Shown piece by piece: positions 33,464 to 47,365 of a stretch of 64,000 bases of DNA. A model generated the notes under the pieces. It made no database searches. It was not told the origin of the DNA and saw only the letters and a list, made by a program, of their open reading frames with translations. The stretch spans positions 877,303-941,302 of the forward strand of contig VXBM01000130.1 in assembly GCA_013400155.1 (NCBI GenBank), in the 5' to 3' direction. Every line of letters starts with the position of its first letter. Position 1 is the first letter of the stretch. A program made the position numbers and the translations under genes. This stretch comes from Helopsaltes ochotensis. Taxonomy: Eukaryota > Chordata > Aves > Passeriformes > Locustellidae.

Positions 33464-36400
33464 CTAAGTACAGAAAGATAGAAAAGACCTCATTTACAGC
33501 AGCGCTTTCCAAATGTTAAGCTGTACTACAGTACCTTTATCTATCTTTCTATCTCATATACTTGTGCCTCAAGCAGTACTGTAAAAATGGGTTATTTTTT
33601 GATAAAGATTACTCTCCCCCTTTCAGAATTACAGAGATTTAATAGGGTCTACCTTGCAAAACCTGAAGAGCCTGGGACATCTGACCTAATGGGCCAGGCT
33701 AACTGTGCAGGCACCTCTGCTGTAGCACCTCCTGACTTCTCACTTCCCCCTCCAGACCCTTTTAATCAGCACAGCTGCAGCTAAGATGGGATTACTGACA
33801 CTTGCACTGGAGAAAGGGGAGAGATGTTCCTCTGCTGGAAAAACTAAGCTAGATAGTCTCGCCTAGAGGGCTTTACTACAGGAACAGTGCAGAAACCTTT
33901 TTTTTTTCCAGTGGAAATGTATATCCACTAAGAGTTGTAAAACAGAAATCAGTTCTGCCAAGTTATTTTAAGCTAAAGATATTGTACAAAATTTGGCTCT
34001 AGTAACAGCTCCCAGCTGCAGGGTGTTCATAACTCCCCTGCTAGGTCCCAGGCTGCAGCTGTGGAGGGCAACACAGAGAATGAGTTTCACTTTTTCCCAA
34101 GAAAAAGGTAGACAGAAGAGGAGAGATTAATGGATGACTATTTTTTCTCTTACATGTCTTTTCTTTGTGGATGGGACACTATATTGGCTGAAGACAATGG
34201 TGTACAACCAGCAGTAATTGAGCTCTGAGCTCACTGAAATGCTTTCCCCTCTTCTGCAAAAGTACCCTCTGCCCCTGGGTGCTTGGGTGACCCTGCCCAG
34301 CTGTCCCTCTACAGCTGGTGTGGAAGAAGGCCACAGAGCAAACTTGCTCATTTCCTCCCTCATTCCCCAGTTTTCTTCAGCTGTTTGTTCCAGCTGGGTG
34401 TTTTGACTAAATCAAATAAAACCTCACCAGCGTGCCTGACTCAAAGCTGCCACTGGAATGTTGAAAGTACATTTCTAAAAACAACCGAACACATACGCTT
34501 TTCCAATGATGTATCTTCCTAACCAGCCATTTCCAGTCTTTTGACTGATTAAAGATTGTAACAGTATTTTTATGACTGTGTCTGATTAGAGGTATGATGT
34601 TAGTAGCTTTGGTAAGTTACACCATTTGGGAACATTATAGGAACTGTATGTGACTAGAAGACGCAAGATGAACTGTATCTTGATTTTTCAATATGACTCT
34701 TTCCAAGTTATCTCTATCCTTCATATTTGAGGCAGAGCAGTTTTTGTTTTACAGCACCTAAGGTTCTAGAAAAAAAGGCAGACCTCCCACGTATGAACAT
34801 CAAAAGTCCAAAGTTCATAAAATGTTCACTAGGAATTTATTTACACATTTGAATATGAGATGTCAAACATAAACATTGACAATTAAGTCCCACTATGATA
34901 GAATTTACTCGAAAAAGATGTAGTATATAAAGTTTTAAGAAAGGAAGGTGTTTCAGTAACTCAGCTATGAAACCTCTGTGTTAGAAATTATCAAAGTCAA
35001 CCTAAAGTCAGAGAAATTGATGTGTGGCAGCACAATGGCAATACATTTGGGCTGTCTATCACCAAGATTAAGAAATTATCCTCAGTGGACACCAAGATAC
35101 TTCTGAACTGTTTACAGTTTGCTTATTCATCAATGCCTTTACATGTGAACTCACAATGTTCCCTTCAAAGAAAAAGCTGAATTGAGGAAATATTTAACCT
35201 AACATCAAGAAAAGGAACAATTGGACATGTGGGACAAATATATGTTAAAGTGAACATCCCCGCCCCCCCAAAAAAAACCCCTAATAACATCTCCCAAAAC
35301 TCATAACAAGTGAGGAGGAAGAAGGCTGAGTGTGAAGGTGAGTGAGGAAGCAGGGCTTATTAGAGGGCAAATATATAATACGAGAAGACACTATCAAAAG
35401 TGAGAACTACTGAAATGAAGAATGCATTTGAGATGTTATTTGTATGGATATATCCAAAGTTTGCCATTGCACTGTTGTGAAGAAAATAAGTTTTCTATCA
35501 TGAACCCACATTTTGTTAAGTAGGTGTGGTTTCCAATCCAGTGCCTTTATATAATGCCTTAATTTACAATTCTAGTTTTGTATTTCTGAAACAGCCTTCA
35601 AAAAAACAGAACAGAAACAGCAGACGGGAGCTGTGAAATTAAGAAATCCCAAGGTCATTGCTACATAATTACAAGTGATCAGTATTATAACATTCTGCTA
35701 ATGCTGGTAAATATTTAGGACGTAAATTCACTGGGGCTTTGAGTTCATTTTTTGGGGTACATTTTAGATTGTTTTTTTACACAGATACACATTGGGTGCA
35801 ATCAGAAAATAAGTGTAACATTTACCTGTATCTAATACTGCATCTTTGAGAAGTATGAAATGAAAATTGCTTGAAAGAGCTAACAAAGATGTTCGGTTTG
35901 GAAACAGCTGATATCCTGTTGTGAAGGAGCTTATATTAGTAGAGGGGTTTTTTTATGCAGGTGGGCTTTTCTTCCTTTCCTTCAAGTAAACTGTTCATTG
36001 AAAAAAAAGGAAAATCAATGTTTCTATGTTTCTATGAGCAGCTTGAGCCAAAATGAGAAATTGATTTCAATATTAAGCATACAGTTCTAAAGCCCTGGGA
36101 GTAATAAAAGTGGAGAAAACCTTTTCAAAGTAACCATGCAGAACGTATGGTTAAACCATAGGAAGCTATGACCTACAGTCCAGGGTTTTTTTTCTTGTTT
36201 TGTTTGAAACATAGCTAAAGTTCACAGGTTTGCAAGACTAAGTAACAGTTTTACATTGCAAGTAAAAATATTTGATGTTTTCCCTAAATGTCTGGCTGAC
36301 TAAAACTATAAAAATAATTTTTCCCCTTGATGGTGTTTTTTTCCAATTTTCCAATATCATTGAGAATATAAAGTATGATCTTAGTGAAGAGTAAGATAAC

Positions 36401-39033
36401 ATCAAAGACTACATTTAGCCTGGCTTTGTATTTTATCCCAGGATGATTCCTATGTTAATTATAGGAAATATTTTTGTAGTAGGGATAATAAAACAAATAT
36501 TCTAGACAAGTGTTTGAGCAGCTAGAATTGTAGTGGCATGCTGTTTTTTGTGCTCTCTTTCTGGTTGAATCTGGGATTTTTTTTTTTTTTTTGTTCAGGA
36601 ACACAGCTTCAGTAAAAAAACCAGCTCATTCTGTTACCCTTGATCCCTTGTATACTCCACTCAGATATGGGAGCTTTGAATGAAATTTTTCTCACCTGGC
36701 AAAAACTCTGAAATGCTGGGCTCTGACATGAAAGGAGGCAACACAATCAGTACTGCTTGGTGCTAACACATGCTCATATTAAAGGAAACAGCAGGGGCCA
36801 TCATTATATTTTGTATGGAGTCTGACTCCATTTTGTCCTACAGGTGAACTCTGAAATTAAGTCTTCAGAGGGCTCAGGCAGATGAATACCTAGTTTCTGC
36901 ATTCTGTTGAAGTAAAGTGAAATAAAACTTGCAGATAATGAACGGTATCTCCAGTGGCCTGAAAGCAGCAATTTAGCAATGAATTTTACTTGTATAAATG
37001 CTCTGGGATTTCAAAAAGCTGATACAGTTTTTAGCTTCAGCTTTTATTGCTTGCTTAAAAGATGTGGTGCACATCTAAAGGTTTTGATCTCACACAATTT
37101 AATGTATGTGTTTTGATTATCTACATTTCTAGACATCAGCTTTAATCGTCAGATCTCTGAGGAAAACCAGATTAATAATTATCCTTCCTTTTCTGACTTT
37201 GTAATTTCCCAAAATGTTAAATAAGTAGGAACTGATGGGTAGAATTCTAAGCAGCACCAATTATTGTATTTCTCATGCTTTATCATTTAAATGCCTCATA
37301 GTGTTGACTTCTTTGAGGTCTCTATTTCTCTATAAATATATAAAGACTTTGAATTTGCTGTTACAAAAGATGAATCAACAAATGTGTGCTGAAGTAGTTT
37401 GAGCTTAAATAGTTGCATTCCAATAATAGAGAATATGATCCAAAACCCCAAAGCAGAAGGTGTTTTTCATACAAACCATCCACACTGAGCAAAGCTGGAG
37501 GTACTCCGGTGTCATTGCAGAACAGGGTGGGAAATTTGTACCTTTGGAAGAAGTATTTGTAACCTGCGATCTAAACCCATGGTGGGAATGCATGCAAACA
37601 TCTACCTTGTTTTAAAGTCAGATAGGCAGATTTTAATACAGCTGCAACCAAAAACAGTTACACTTTGAGCTATCTGCTTGTTCTCTTTCTGTGGAATCCC
37701 TTTCATTGACAAGGGTTGCAGGTCAAATCCTTCTTAGGACATCTCACCATCAAGCAAGTTATAAGTCTGGGTAATTTTACTAAAAGTCACAAGATTTTAA
37801 GCAAGCCACAAGATTTTTCTCAGATGTTTTACTCATGGCTGCATCATGGAAAGTCATGGAAAATCAAAGTGAGGCAGGCAATTCTACAAAAATTTTTGAA
37901 ATACTTTGTTTTGTTTTGCTTTAAATAAATTTGGTGTTTCTTTTGGCATAAGATTCCCATGTTGGTCATGTGGTTTTAGCTGTGTGTATTACTGCATATG
38001 CTTTAAAATTGTTGCATCTTGGCTGCAATGATGCACAAATTTTTTTCTTTGGGGCAAGCTTTCCTCTCCTGTTTATTTTCTCATGAGATGAAATAAAAAA
38101 TATCACAAAATCCTTTGAAAATCTGCCACCTTTAGGCAGTCATTATTCCCTGCATGCTTATTGCACGTACATAATTTTTATTTCTTCTTTATAGCATCCG
38201 CATGTGGTTTAACAAACCCCAAACTGGTCTGAAACTTTTGACATGTTTGGACAAAATACAGCTGTGAGAAAGCTTTGGCTTGAAAAGTTGGTGCAGTACA
38301 AAAAAATAAAAATAGCAGGCTTCAAATAGCAGACTTCATAAATCAGAGGTTTCATAGGTGAAGTCTTCTGGGACACTGATCTAAAAAAACCCTGAGGAAA
38401 TCTGGCAGCTCCTTAGCAATGCAGTATTTAGAATTAAAGTGTAAACAATACTATTCTGGGGGGAAGAAAGGCAGAGTAGTGAAAAAATCAGATAGGTTTA
38501 ACTAGTAATTTTTAATTCTCTAGTGCAGGAAAGAAATGTACTGGAAATTTAAATGAAATCAGACTGTTGAAGATGATCTATACTTACAAAGGTATAGATC
38601 AGGCATGCTGGCCAAAATCAAATAACCAAGAACAAAACCAAAGTGCAAAACCAAGGTGTCCCTTAGCAAGAGGAACCAGTAATTGCTGGACACATAACTT
38701 AAAAGAAAGGGAAAAACTGGGCCCGTGCTTACTTTTAAATATCTTGCAAAGGCTCTGTAGTGTAATAGCATTTAAGAGTTTTTAATGCTCTTTATCTGGA
38801 TGTTTTTACTCAAAAGTTCAAGGTGATCAGCTGGCCAACATAAGAGCAACAAATAGAGGCAAGTAGGTAAAGAACATTTTGGGATACATGTAAACAAGTG
38901 CAACATTTTTCTACTGCTTTAGCCCAATGATCTTTACTTTAAAGTGCCTTGAACATCTGGCTAAGTCAATTATAGAGTTTAATGATTATCTTTGCACACA
39001 GGTTCATGAATTCTTGACCTACTTTCCTGACAG

Positions 39034-39057
39034 TTTCAATAATTTAAATTATTGAAA
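39034..39057. repeat. 24-bp perfect palindrome
   Basis: The sequence is tttcaataattt followed directly by its exact reverse complement aaattattgaaa, with no spacer. It lies in intergenic DNA upstream of RXFP1. Confidence 0.9.
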
Positions 39058-42000
39058 AGGGAAGGTAAAAACGAGGAAAATGATGAGAACTTGCTAAAAA
39101 ATAATATAATATCTTTAGTGAGTTCCTTGCTCTACTTTCTCAAAATAGAGTTCAAAAGGTAACTTGATTATAGGTTATAAGCACTTTCCTGCAGTTACTT
39201 CTGCTGGGTACTAATGGGATATTTAATACAGCAGAGAAAGATATGATACAGCAGTGAAGAGCTGGAAGCCAGATAAGCACAAACAAGAAATAATATATGA
39301 TTTTCTCATAATGGGGATAGTTAGTCCATAGAATAAATGACCAGAAGAAACACTACATAAACTATGCTTTACACATGTATAGTTTGGGCTCATTTGGGGT
39401 AAATTTCTGTAGAATTATGTGTGCTATATTGCTTCCCTCTTCCCTTCAGCTGTTGTTTGCCGACTTAAAACTTGTAAAACTCTTCTCATTTATCCACATG
39501 GCCAAAAATGACATAAATACCCTGTCCTTCTGGAACCATGATGGCACACAGAAGCCCTAGGCTACATTTCAGAACAGAATATATACATTTATAACTTATT
39601 GCTTGATCAGAATTTGAGTACTTTACAGCTAAGACATGCATACTTTATTTGGATTATAATGACTTTATAAAAGCCAGAAATTTCATTTGTCATGTAAACA
39701 AACATAGTTTGTGGCATGACAAACACTGAAATGCAGAATCACATCCATTCACAGATGCTGTGTAGATGCCACTGAGAATTTGGGAAAACTCTAGTGCACT
39801 CTTTATTTTAAAGACTGAAAACATCATAATACTTCCCCAAAAGCATCATGTTTTTTCGGTGTGGAATTTCAAAGTCCTTTTCAGCAAAAGTCCAACTCAG
39901 TACATGAAACTGCAAGCTAAAGTTTAGCCCAGCCCACATAGCAACTTCGCGGGTATTGCTACTCAATAGTTCAAAAGTTGTCAATTAAAAGTGTGAACAA
40001 GAGATGAAGAAAAGATAGGGGCATCTTCAGGTGTGAATGTGTAATATATTTGGAACCAGCAGGCAAGGCTGGTGTAAAAATAGAACAAACAAGTTTAATC
40101 AAGTCACAGTGGAGCCATTGAAAGTTTATTTTGAAACAGAATTTACCATGATAAGAGCTCAGATAATGCTTGTTAACCAGACCACTGAGGAAGCAAGAAG
40201 TCTTTTCTTCCTTGTATATATCTCAAAGACTTAAACATAAAAGTTTTGCTATGACAGCACGATGAAGAGGTTACTGAACACTAGCAGAGACAAAGCTTGT
40301 GACTTCATGGGAATGCTTCCTTCCCTTGGAAACAGTCAACAAACCCTGTTGGTTTCAGTGAAGCTGGTGTGCATTACAGCTTTTCCTAGATGAACCAGTG
40401 GCAATAGTCAGATCAGTCAGGTCTTGTTTTTCTTCTTCATCCAAAGTTTTACAAATGAAACCAAAGGAAGTCCAAGTCAAGCAGTACTTATTTCACTGAT
40501 TTTATCTTTGGGTTTTTTTTCCTCCCCACTTTGACAGGTGCTATTCACAAAATATTTAATTCCTTCATAAGCTGGCAAGGCAATTTTTACTTGAACACTG
40601 CATTAACAACAGTCAGAAGGTTTTTCAAACCTTTATACAAATAGAGGAACTAATTAACTTGTCTTTGGTACTGTAAAATACCTTTATAAATGCTTAACTA
40701 CCTGTAAGGGATATTGCTACTAATATATAGAAGATATAACTACTTCCATTCTGGTAGTCCTGCATTGCTCTTATCCCTGTTCAAAACCATTAGTATTTCC
40801 TTGGGACACAGATTAAGAGCTACACATAGAAGAAACAGGAATGTTTTCCTGTCAGCATCCACACTTTAATTTTGTTGAGGTTCAACTTCTGTATATAGTT
40901 AAAAAAAACCCAGAAAATCTTGGGTGTTATAGATATGCTATTCATAAATTGATATATTGGTAAATGGAAAACTTGAACACAATTGCCAGTAGCAACCTCT
41001 CTCTCCATTTATTTGAAGGCTACAGTTTTGTCAAAACACTGCATTAAACTAATAAGCAGTTTCAAATGATCAATGCAAGCCAATTAAATGTGACTCCACA
41101 TTTCTAGACAACAAGCAGAGTTACATTTAAATTGTTGTTTTATTCAGCAAGGACATAAGCCCTTCTTCCACATGACCTATAAAATTAACTGGGTACAATA
41201 TGCCCCATGCAGATTGGCAGTTCCCTCTCTGTAGGGGAACAAAAAAATACAATCAGCAGGAACTTTGAAAGCTCTAAAATGTGTTAGTACAATGTACTTT
41301 GCCATATTTCAAGATGGGCAAAATTGCACGTGGCATAGGAGTTGATCATTCAAAATCTCCCCATGCAGCGTGGCCACAGATTATGTGTTGCATATCCCAT
41401 TTCCTTTGCCATCCTGAGGCTCACTTCTGGTTAGAACAAGGACAGTGCAAGATGCAGCACGCCACAGGCACTGAGAAAAAATTTGCCATTACTTGAGTGC
41501 TTTGTTTCCTCACGCTCCTGCTGTTGTGTGCTGTCCGGTGGTTTTCATAAAAGCCCATGGGTTTTCCACAGCATCTGCATGAAGCTGCTCCCAAATGCAG
41601 TTGCTGTATCTGCTGGTCCTGTTAGAAGGGGCGTGGAGTCAGCTGATGTGTGCCACCTCAAACAGACCCACAGGGGCGTAAATACAAGTGCAGCAGAGCA
41701 ACAGACCTGCACACAGTTCTGAGGCTGCTAAGCCTCATGTGGTTTCCTGATTTGGTTTATATTGTGGGCCACAGAGGGTAAATATTCCTGATGATAGGAC
41801 AGCCATCAAACTTGCCTTGATAAAGAACTGCCAGCTTATACATGGAGTTAAAGTAGAAATCCCTACTTTCAGAATTCTTTTGTACGTTTAATGTCAGCAT
41901 CCTTGCCGTCTATTTGGTTGGTAAATTCCCCAAACAACAGTCATAAAAAGCTGGGCTGCTCTCACATGACACTTGTAAAGAGATCTCAGGCTTTGTCATA

Positions 42001-42362
42001 AAAACTCTGCACACCAGCAATGCCTATGAAGCTCATATGTGACCCTCCCATGGCTTCTTGACTAAGGCCATCAAGGGATGCTCAGTTGTTCTGTAATGAT
42101 TCCAGAGCAATACCTAGAGATTCCTGTCATTAGTGCAGAGACTAGAGATGAAGCTGAGTCAGAGAATCCTTACTGGCATCTAAATCCATTTTTTTTGAGA
42201 GTAAAAACATTGGATCAATTTATATGTTTCATCCAGGCAATTTGATAAGACAACAAATACAGCTGACCCAAAATGTGTTGGTAGCAGGCTTTCTATACTC
42301 ATGTATACGAACAATGAGAAGACTGTTCCTTGTACTGCCTTGTATCACCAGCTCCTTCTCTC

Positions 42363-42470
42363 AAAACAAAACAAAAACCAACCAACCAAACCAAACCCAC
42401 CAAAAACCCCCCAAAAAACCAGCCAAACAAAAAACCCCACAACAACAAGAAAAAGAAAAAAAGAAAGCAC
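42363..42470. repeat. A/C-rich low-complexity tract
   Basis: An irregular run of (C)CAAA and CCAA units (aaaccaaccaaccaaaccaa) passes into cccaccaaaaaccccccaaa and then an A/G-rich tail. Related, shorter A/C tracts occur near 52935-52980, 53353-53378 and 55861-55902. Confidence 0.85.
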
Positions 42471-43830
42471 AAATTAATTAAACAGAAATAGCTAATTCAT
42501 ATATTCCAGATTTAGGCACCTAATCTAGATGTCTGTAATAGGAACATCATGTTCCTGCGTTTCCAGTGAAACTTACAAGGATTATTCTAAATTTTTTCAT
42601 TCTATTGGGAATCTCTACTGACTATAGGGAGCTGTGATAGGGTTCTTGGTCTCCCAGAAGTTTGAAACAGCCATTACAAGATACTGGAGACTGCTGAAAA
42701 CTGATGTTTACATTTTTACTCATAGACACCAAATATTCTTGCTAACATCCTATTTTTAAGTCTGCTAGACTGCTTTCAATTTGGCTTGAGATAATCTGTT
42801 TGATGAAAACAACCATCTCAGCATTCCTGTGATGTTTCTTCTTTTTTGTTTCTCTCCACCTATGGCCTCATTTATTACATGCCACATGTATTTTCTTAGA
42901 GAAAGAATTGCTGTTTAGGGAGCATTGCAATCTCCTTGTGTTGGAAACTACACAAGTTCTTGCCCAGAACTACCTTTAAATCAAGAATATTGCTTAAAAA
43001 AGGTCAACTGAGTTAACTTTGAAGTTCTTTTCAAAATATATGTTGAGTAGTACAACTTATTCAAGTTGGGTGCACGTGACTATTTTAACAGCAAATGATA
43101 AAATGTAAAGATAACAATGGATTCAATGCATTAGCTATATTTTCTATTTAAGAATAATTGGTTTCTGGGGGCATTCTGAGCAGGTGCAGGCGTCTTATGC
43201 TGGGTTGTTGTTCAGTTCCTTGTTGGGCCCCCTAATACAGCAACAGTATTAGGGTTTTCTTGAACTTATATTGAGGTCTGCAAGCAAAAAATGCTCTGAT
43301 TTAGCTGAAGAAATTTTTGAGTTTCAGTGAACTCCCTGGAGATTCATGTGGGTTTTTTTGTTTGGTCAGTTGTTGTGTTTTTTTTTTTTTCCCCTCTTTC
43401 TTTCTTTCTTTTGTAGAACACACAATTTCAGTACAAGGGATCTATGAATGAAGAATATTACATCTTGTGCAGTACTTTTCCTGCAGGAAAAGTTATTCAA
43501 TTATGACTGATGCTACAATCAGATTTGGCAGCATGAAATTCTAGCTAGCACATAGATAGGCAACAATACAAAACTGTAGAAGTGGCAAATAGACTTGTTT
43601 TGGACTCTTTTAAAAAGCACAGCACTCTCCTGCACATACATTTTCATCAGCCAATTCATCCTAAGACTGAAGAAAAGCCACCAAGAAAACTGGCTATGTT
43701 TTCTGTCTTTCAGTGTGCTGGACAGTAAGCACTGGTAGAGATGGACCATCAGTGTTTATTGGATCAAAATTCAAATTGCTTAATATATTTTGATTCTGGA
43801 AGAGGTGTGAATACTTTGATTTTGTTTTGC

Positions 43831-43870
43831 TTCCTTTCTAGAATACACCCTTCCTTTCTAGAATATACTC
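43831..43870. repeat. 20-bp tandem duplication (2 copies)
   Basis: The unit ttcctttctagaatacaccc at 43831-43850 is followed immediately by ttcctttctagaatatactc at 43851-43870, with two mismatches in 20. It is a simple local tandem duplication in intergenic DNA. Confidence 0.9.
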
Positions 43871-46800
43871 CCTAAAAAGGAGTTAATGGAATTTCCTTTT
43901 GTTTAATATTCTTTTAAAATATGTCATTATATAAATTATGCTAAGGAAGCAGAAAAAGCCTCCTTGGTACAGGAATTTCAGAGATCAGTTTTATGAACTC
44001 TGGGAACATTGATTTTTATTGCATTATTTCAACAGAAAGATAGCAAGTATGTTTTCCTGATGTACAAGACTAACTGAAAATAGTGTCCATGCTTCTCTAA
44101 TTTTATTACCATCTCAAGAAAGAGATAGTGCTGCTACTCTTTTTTTTTCTTTAAGGGTTACATTTCTTTTCTAAAGAATCTTCTTTTCTTGCCTTCACAA
44201 ATTCCATAGATTTTCTTAGTGATCAAAAATCGACTCACCATGACTCAATCTCGATGTCTTTGATTCAAATCTTTTACTGTGATCCAGCTGCTGGGTTTAG
44301 TGGTTGAAGCTTCAACGGGACCACATGACTGCTTTGTTCACCTTAACAGAAGTGAGAAGGGAAAAAAAGAACGCACTTTAGGATTGTTTCAGGATTTTAG
44401 CATTTGTCTGCTTAAAATCTTCCAGTACTCATGTTTTTTTAATAGGAAATCACAAAATACTTTGTTGTTTCATAAATGCAGAATACCATGTGTCTCAGCT
44501 TGTTATTACAACAAAACTACTGACAATATGGTTTATGAAAAACGGTACTGAATTGTTAACAGTAAAAAGATTAAGCATCCATGCTGAATACTAATCACTT
44601 TTAAAATGTAAGCAATTTAATTTACACAGGATAGCTGATATAAATATCTCTCTCACACTAATTAACAAATATTCTGAGGAAAATATAATTTACTGCAATT
44701 TATCTTTCAAATGAATGCAAAACATTTTTGTTTTGCTTTACTTGAATTTCACAGATATCCTATTCCTTTTTCATACTTAAAATTTTCATTACATGTGGTA
44801 AGGTAAAATGGTTATTAAAAAACCCTCTTATTTTTATTATAATTTTGAGTAATAGTGCATGTCATTAGCCAAACATAACATTTCTTTAGTCTGGGCAGTG
44901 AGGTAACACCTGGACAGAAGACGCCTACATTAAGAATTGTTTACATATTTTTACAATTACTGAGATCTAAAATAAAGACAGTTTTCTTGTGATTAGCTAG
45001 AAGTGAAAGCTAAATAGCACCAGCTTGACATGCGAATGATGAAAATATTTCAGACCAAAGAGGAAACACCATTTCTTGCACAACTTTTGTTTACTTTAAT
45101 ATGTAAAGCCATTGGAGAAGAGTAATTATATTTGCAACTCTTACAGGAAAAGGTCTGAAGGAAACAATTTTCTGATCAACATTTCCTTCAGTGTTTTCCT
45201 GGCATCCCTTGCAGTAAGATTTCCCTTGTATTTTCTGGACAATTGCTGCTTCAAGTCACTGACCGTTGATATAATTTAGTGGCCATCTCACAGTTATAGA
45301 TCTCTAATAACGGTTTAATGCACAGTGTCTGACATCAGAATGTACTTGAAACAGAGTAACTTCCAGTAATAGAGATAATTAAAATGAAAGATCATAAACC
45401 AGGAACATTGAGCATCTGATAATTGCACACTTTGTCTGAATATTATTAAATCTAAAGAATTTATGTTATTTTTTAATAACTTTCTTTTGACTGATATGCA
45501 TATTAAGGCAGCTGCTTTGAAAGTGTTTTATTTTACCTGTAGTAGAAAGCTTTGATATCACCTAACATTTTATGGAGTAATGCAAGTATTTCCTCAAGTG
45601 ATCTGTTCCTATAACATTGCTCATCCACACTGGGCTGGCGCATGGGGAATACTGACATAGGTCCTTAATGAAAGTGTGCTTGTTGCTCTCATGGTGGAAA
45701 GTAGCAGTTATTTCTGAGGAAGTTCAGAAGATCAATTTCCCACTCTACTCCCTAAAAGCTTCCATGATCTGCTCAGGGGAAGAACAGGAGCTAACATGCA
45801 TTTTGCAGAACAGCCACCGGTATTCAGTGGAAAAAATACCAGCCTCAAAGCCTTGTTCTTGTGGGTGATGGCCACACCAACTGTTTTTCTACCATCTGCT
45901 GAGGGAAATAGAAATTCAAGGACTGTGTCAGATCCCTGTTGAAAGTTACTCATAAATTTATATTTTGCTGTACAAATTTAGATAGGGTAGAACTTAAATG
46001 CTTCTGGGTATAAGAAGTACCTAGTAATATAATACAGTCGCTTCGCCAATATTTAAAATAAAAGTAGCAGACATTTTCCAGAGGAATAAATTTTCACACA
46101 CACCTACACAATAGTGCAAACAGATGTTTCTGATAGTCCCAGAAGTAGCTATCAAATCCACATTTATTATTTAGCTGAGGTGCTGCAGTTTCCTTTAGTT
46201 TACTGGTGAATAGCAATGACGACTATCTCGTCCAGAAGATAACATCTTTGCCTATTGAAAGAATGGTAAGAATGATCCCAAGTTAGTTATTTGTATGGCA
46301 AGAATATATGTTTTATATATGTAGACTGACAAATTTTGTTTGCAATCAACTTTGTAGTGTATGAAACACTGGTAATTGGAAAGGGCTCATTATTCGGTAC
46401 CTAAATATGGCTTCAAAGGGAAAGAAGAAAAGAAGATTGATTTCCTATATTCTGACTGAGGCCTGGGCAAGTATGCGTATAGAGAGTATATGATCAAAAC
46501 TTGTTATCATAGCTGATGAACAGAAAGTATTCTGGTTTGAATATGTGAACTACCCATCTCTATGTTAGCCATGTTTGGCTTGCCAGATTTCACTTTACAA
46601 TTTCATTTACAATTTCACTTCTATGAAGGCGTAGGAGGTGAAGCTCAGTGATTTACACAGGAATTTTAATTTCAGATTCTCCTTTAAATCACTTCATTCA
46701 AGCAGTGTATGGAAAATATACACAGTGCTATAGAATGTGTCAATACATCATTAAAAGTAAAGGGAAAAAAATATTGTTCAATGATTTGACAAGTCAGATT

Positions 46801-47245
46801 TCCAAAGCTCTTCTTGAATTGGTATTTTTTCCCCCCATCATAACTTTTCCGCTGAACCATTCATAGATTTTCAGTCCCCAAAGTTTATCTTATAATTAAA
46901 ATGAGGTTTTGCCAGAAGCAATAATGCTCGTTTCTCTTGCTCATCCAAGAAATTCTGTTTAAGGTCTCTGAAATTTTTCCTACTAAGTCAAGGGACTGAA
47001 ATCAGAGAAGATAAAACCCTTGTCCTTTCTACCTTCCTCTGAATTTCTAGCTACCTGTTAAAAGTTTCTTACACTCAGAAGCCTCATTTAATGTTGCACA
47101 TTAGTCTTCAGTTTTTTCCTTCTGGGACCCATCATCATTTTCAGTGCATATTAACATCTCTTAATTACCTCAAACTTCCCCTTAGACAATGAAACCCCTT
47201 TCTCATTTAGTATAAGCATACTTAATAAGATTAGCTTACACAGAC

Positions 47246-47272
47246 TTTTTTTTTTTTTTTTTTTGATTTTTT

Positions 47273-47347
<75 letters not shown>

Positions 47348-47365
47348 TTTTTTTTTTTTTTTTTT
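47246..47365. repeat. Long poly(T) tract, lightly interrupted
   Basis: About 120 bp of T is broken only by GA near 47265, an A near 47274 and an ATA near 47345, and it ends directly at gcagc. It is the second giant T tract in the window, with the same strand orientation as the first. I recognise no retroelement attached to it. The open frames immediately downstream are composition artefacts. Confidence 0.93.

Larger units (their letters stand above)
30011..47245. other. Intergenic DNA upstream of RXFP1, proximal part
   Basis: AT-rich unique DNA. Apart from the speculative exon-like chain at 30821-33463 and the listed repeats (palindrome 39034-39057, A/C tract 42363-42470, tandem duplication 43831-43870), I see no coding exon, RNA gene or recognisable transposon. 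A T16 run lies at 36577-36592 and a T/pyrimidine run at about 43378-43413. Confidence 0.7.
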
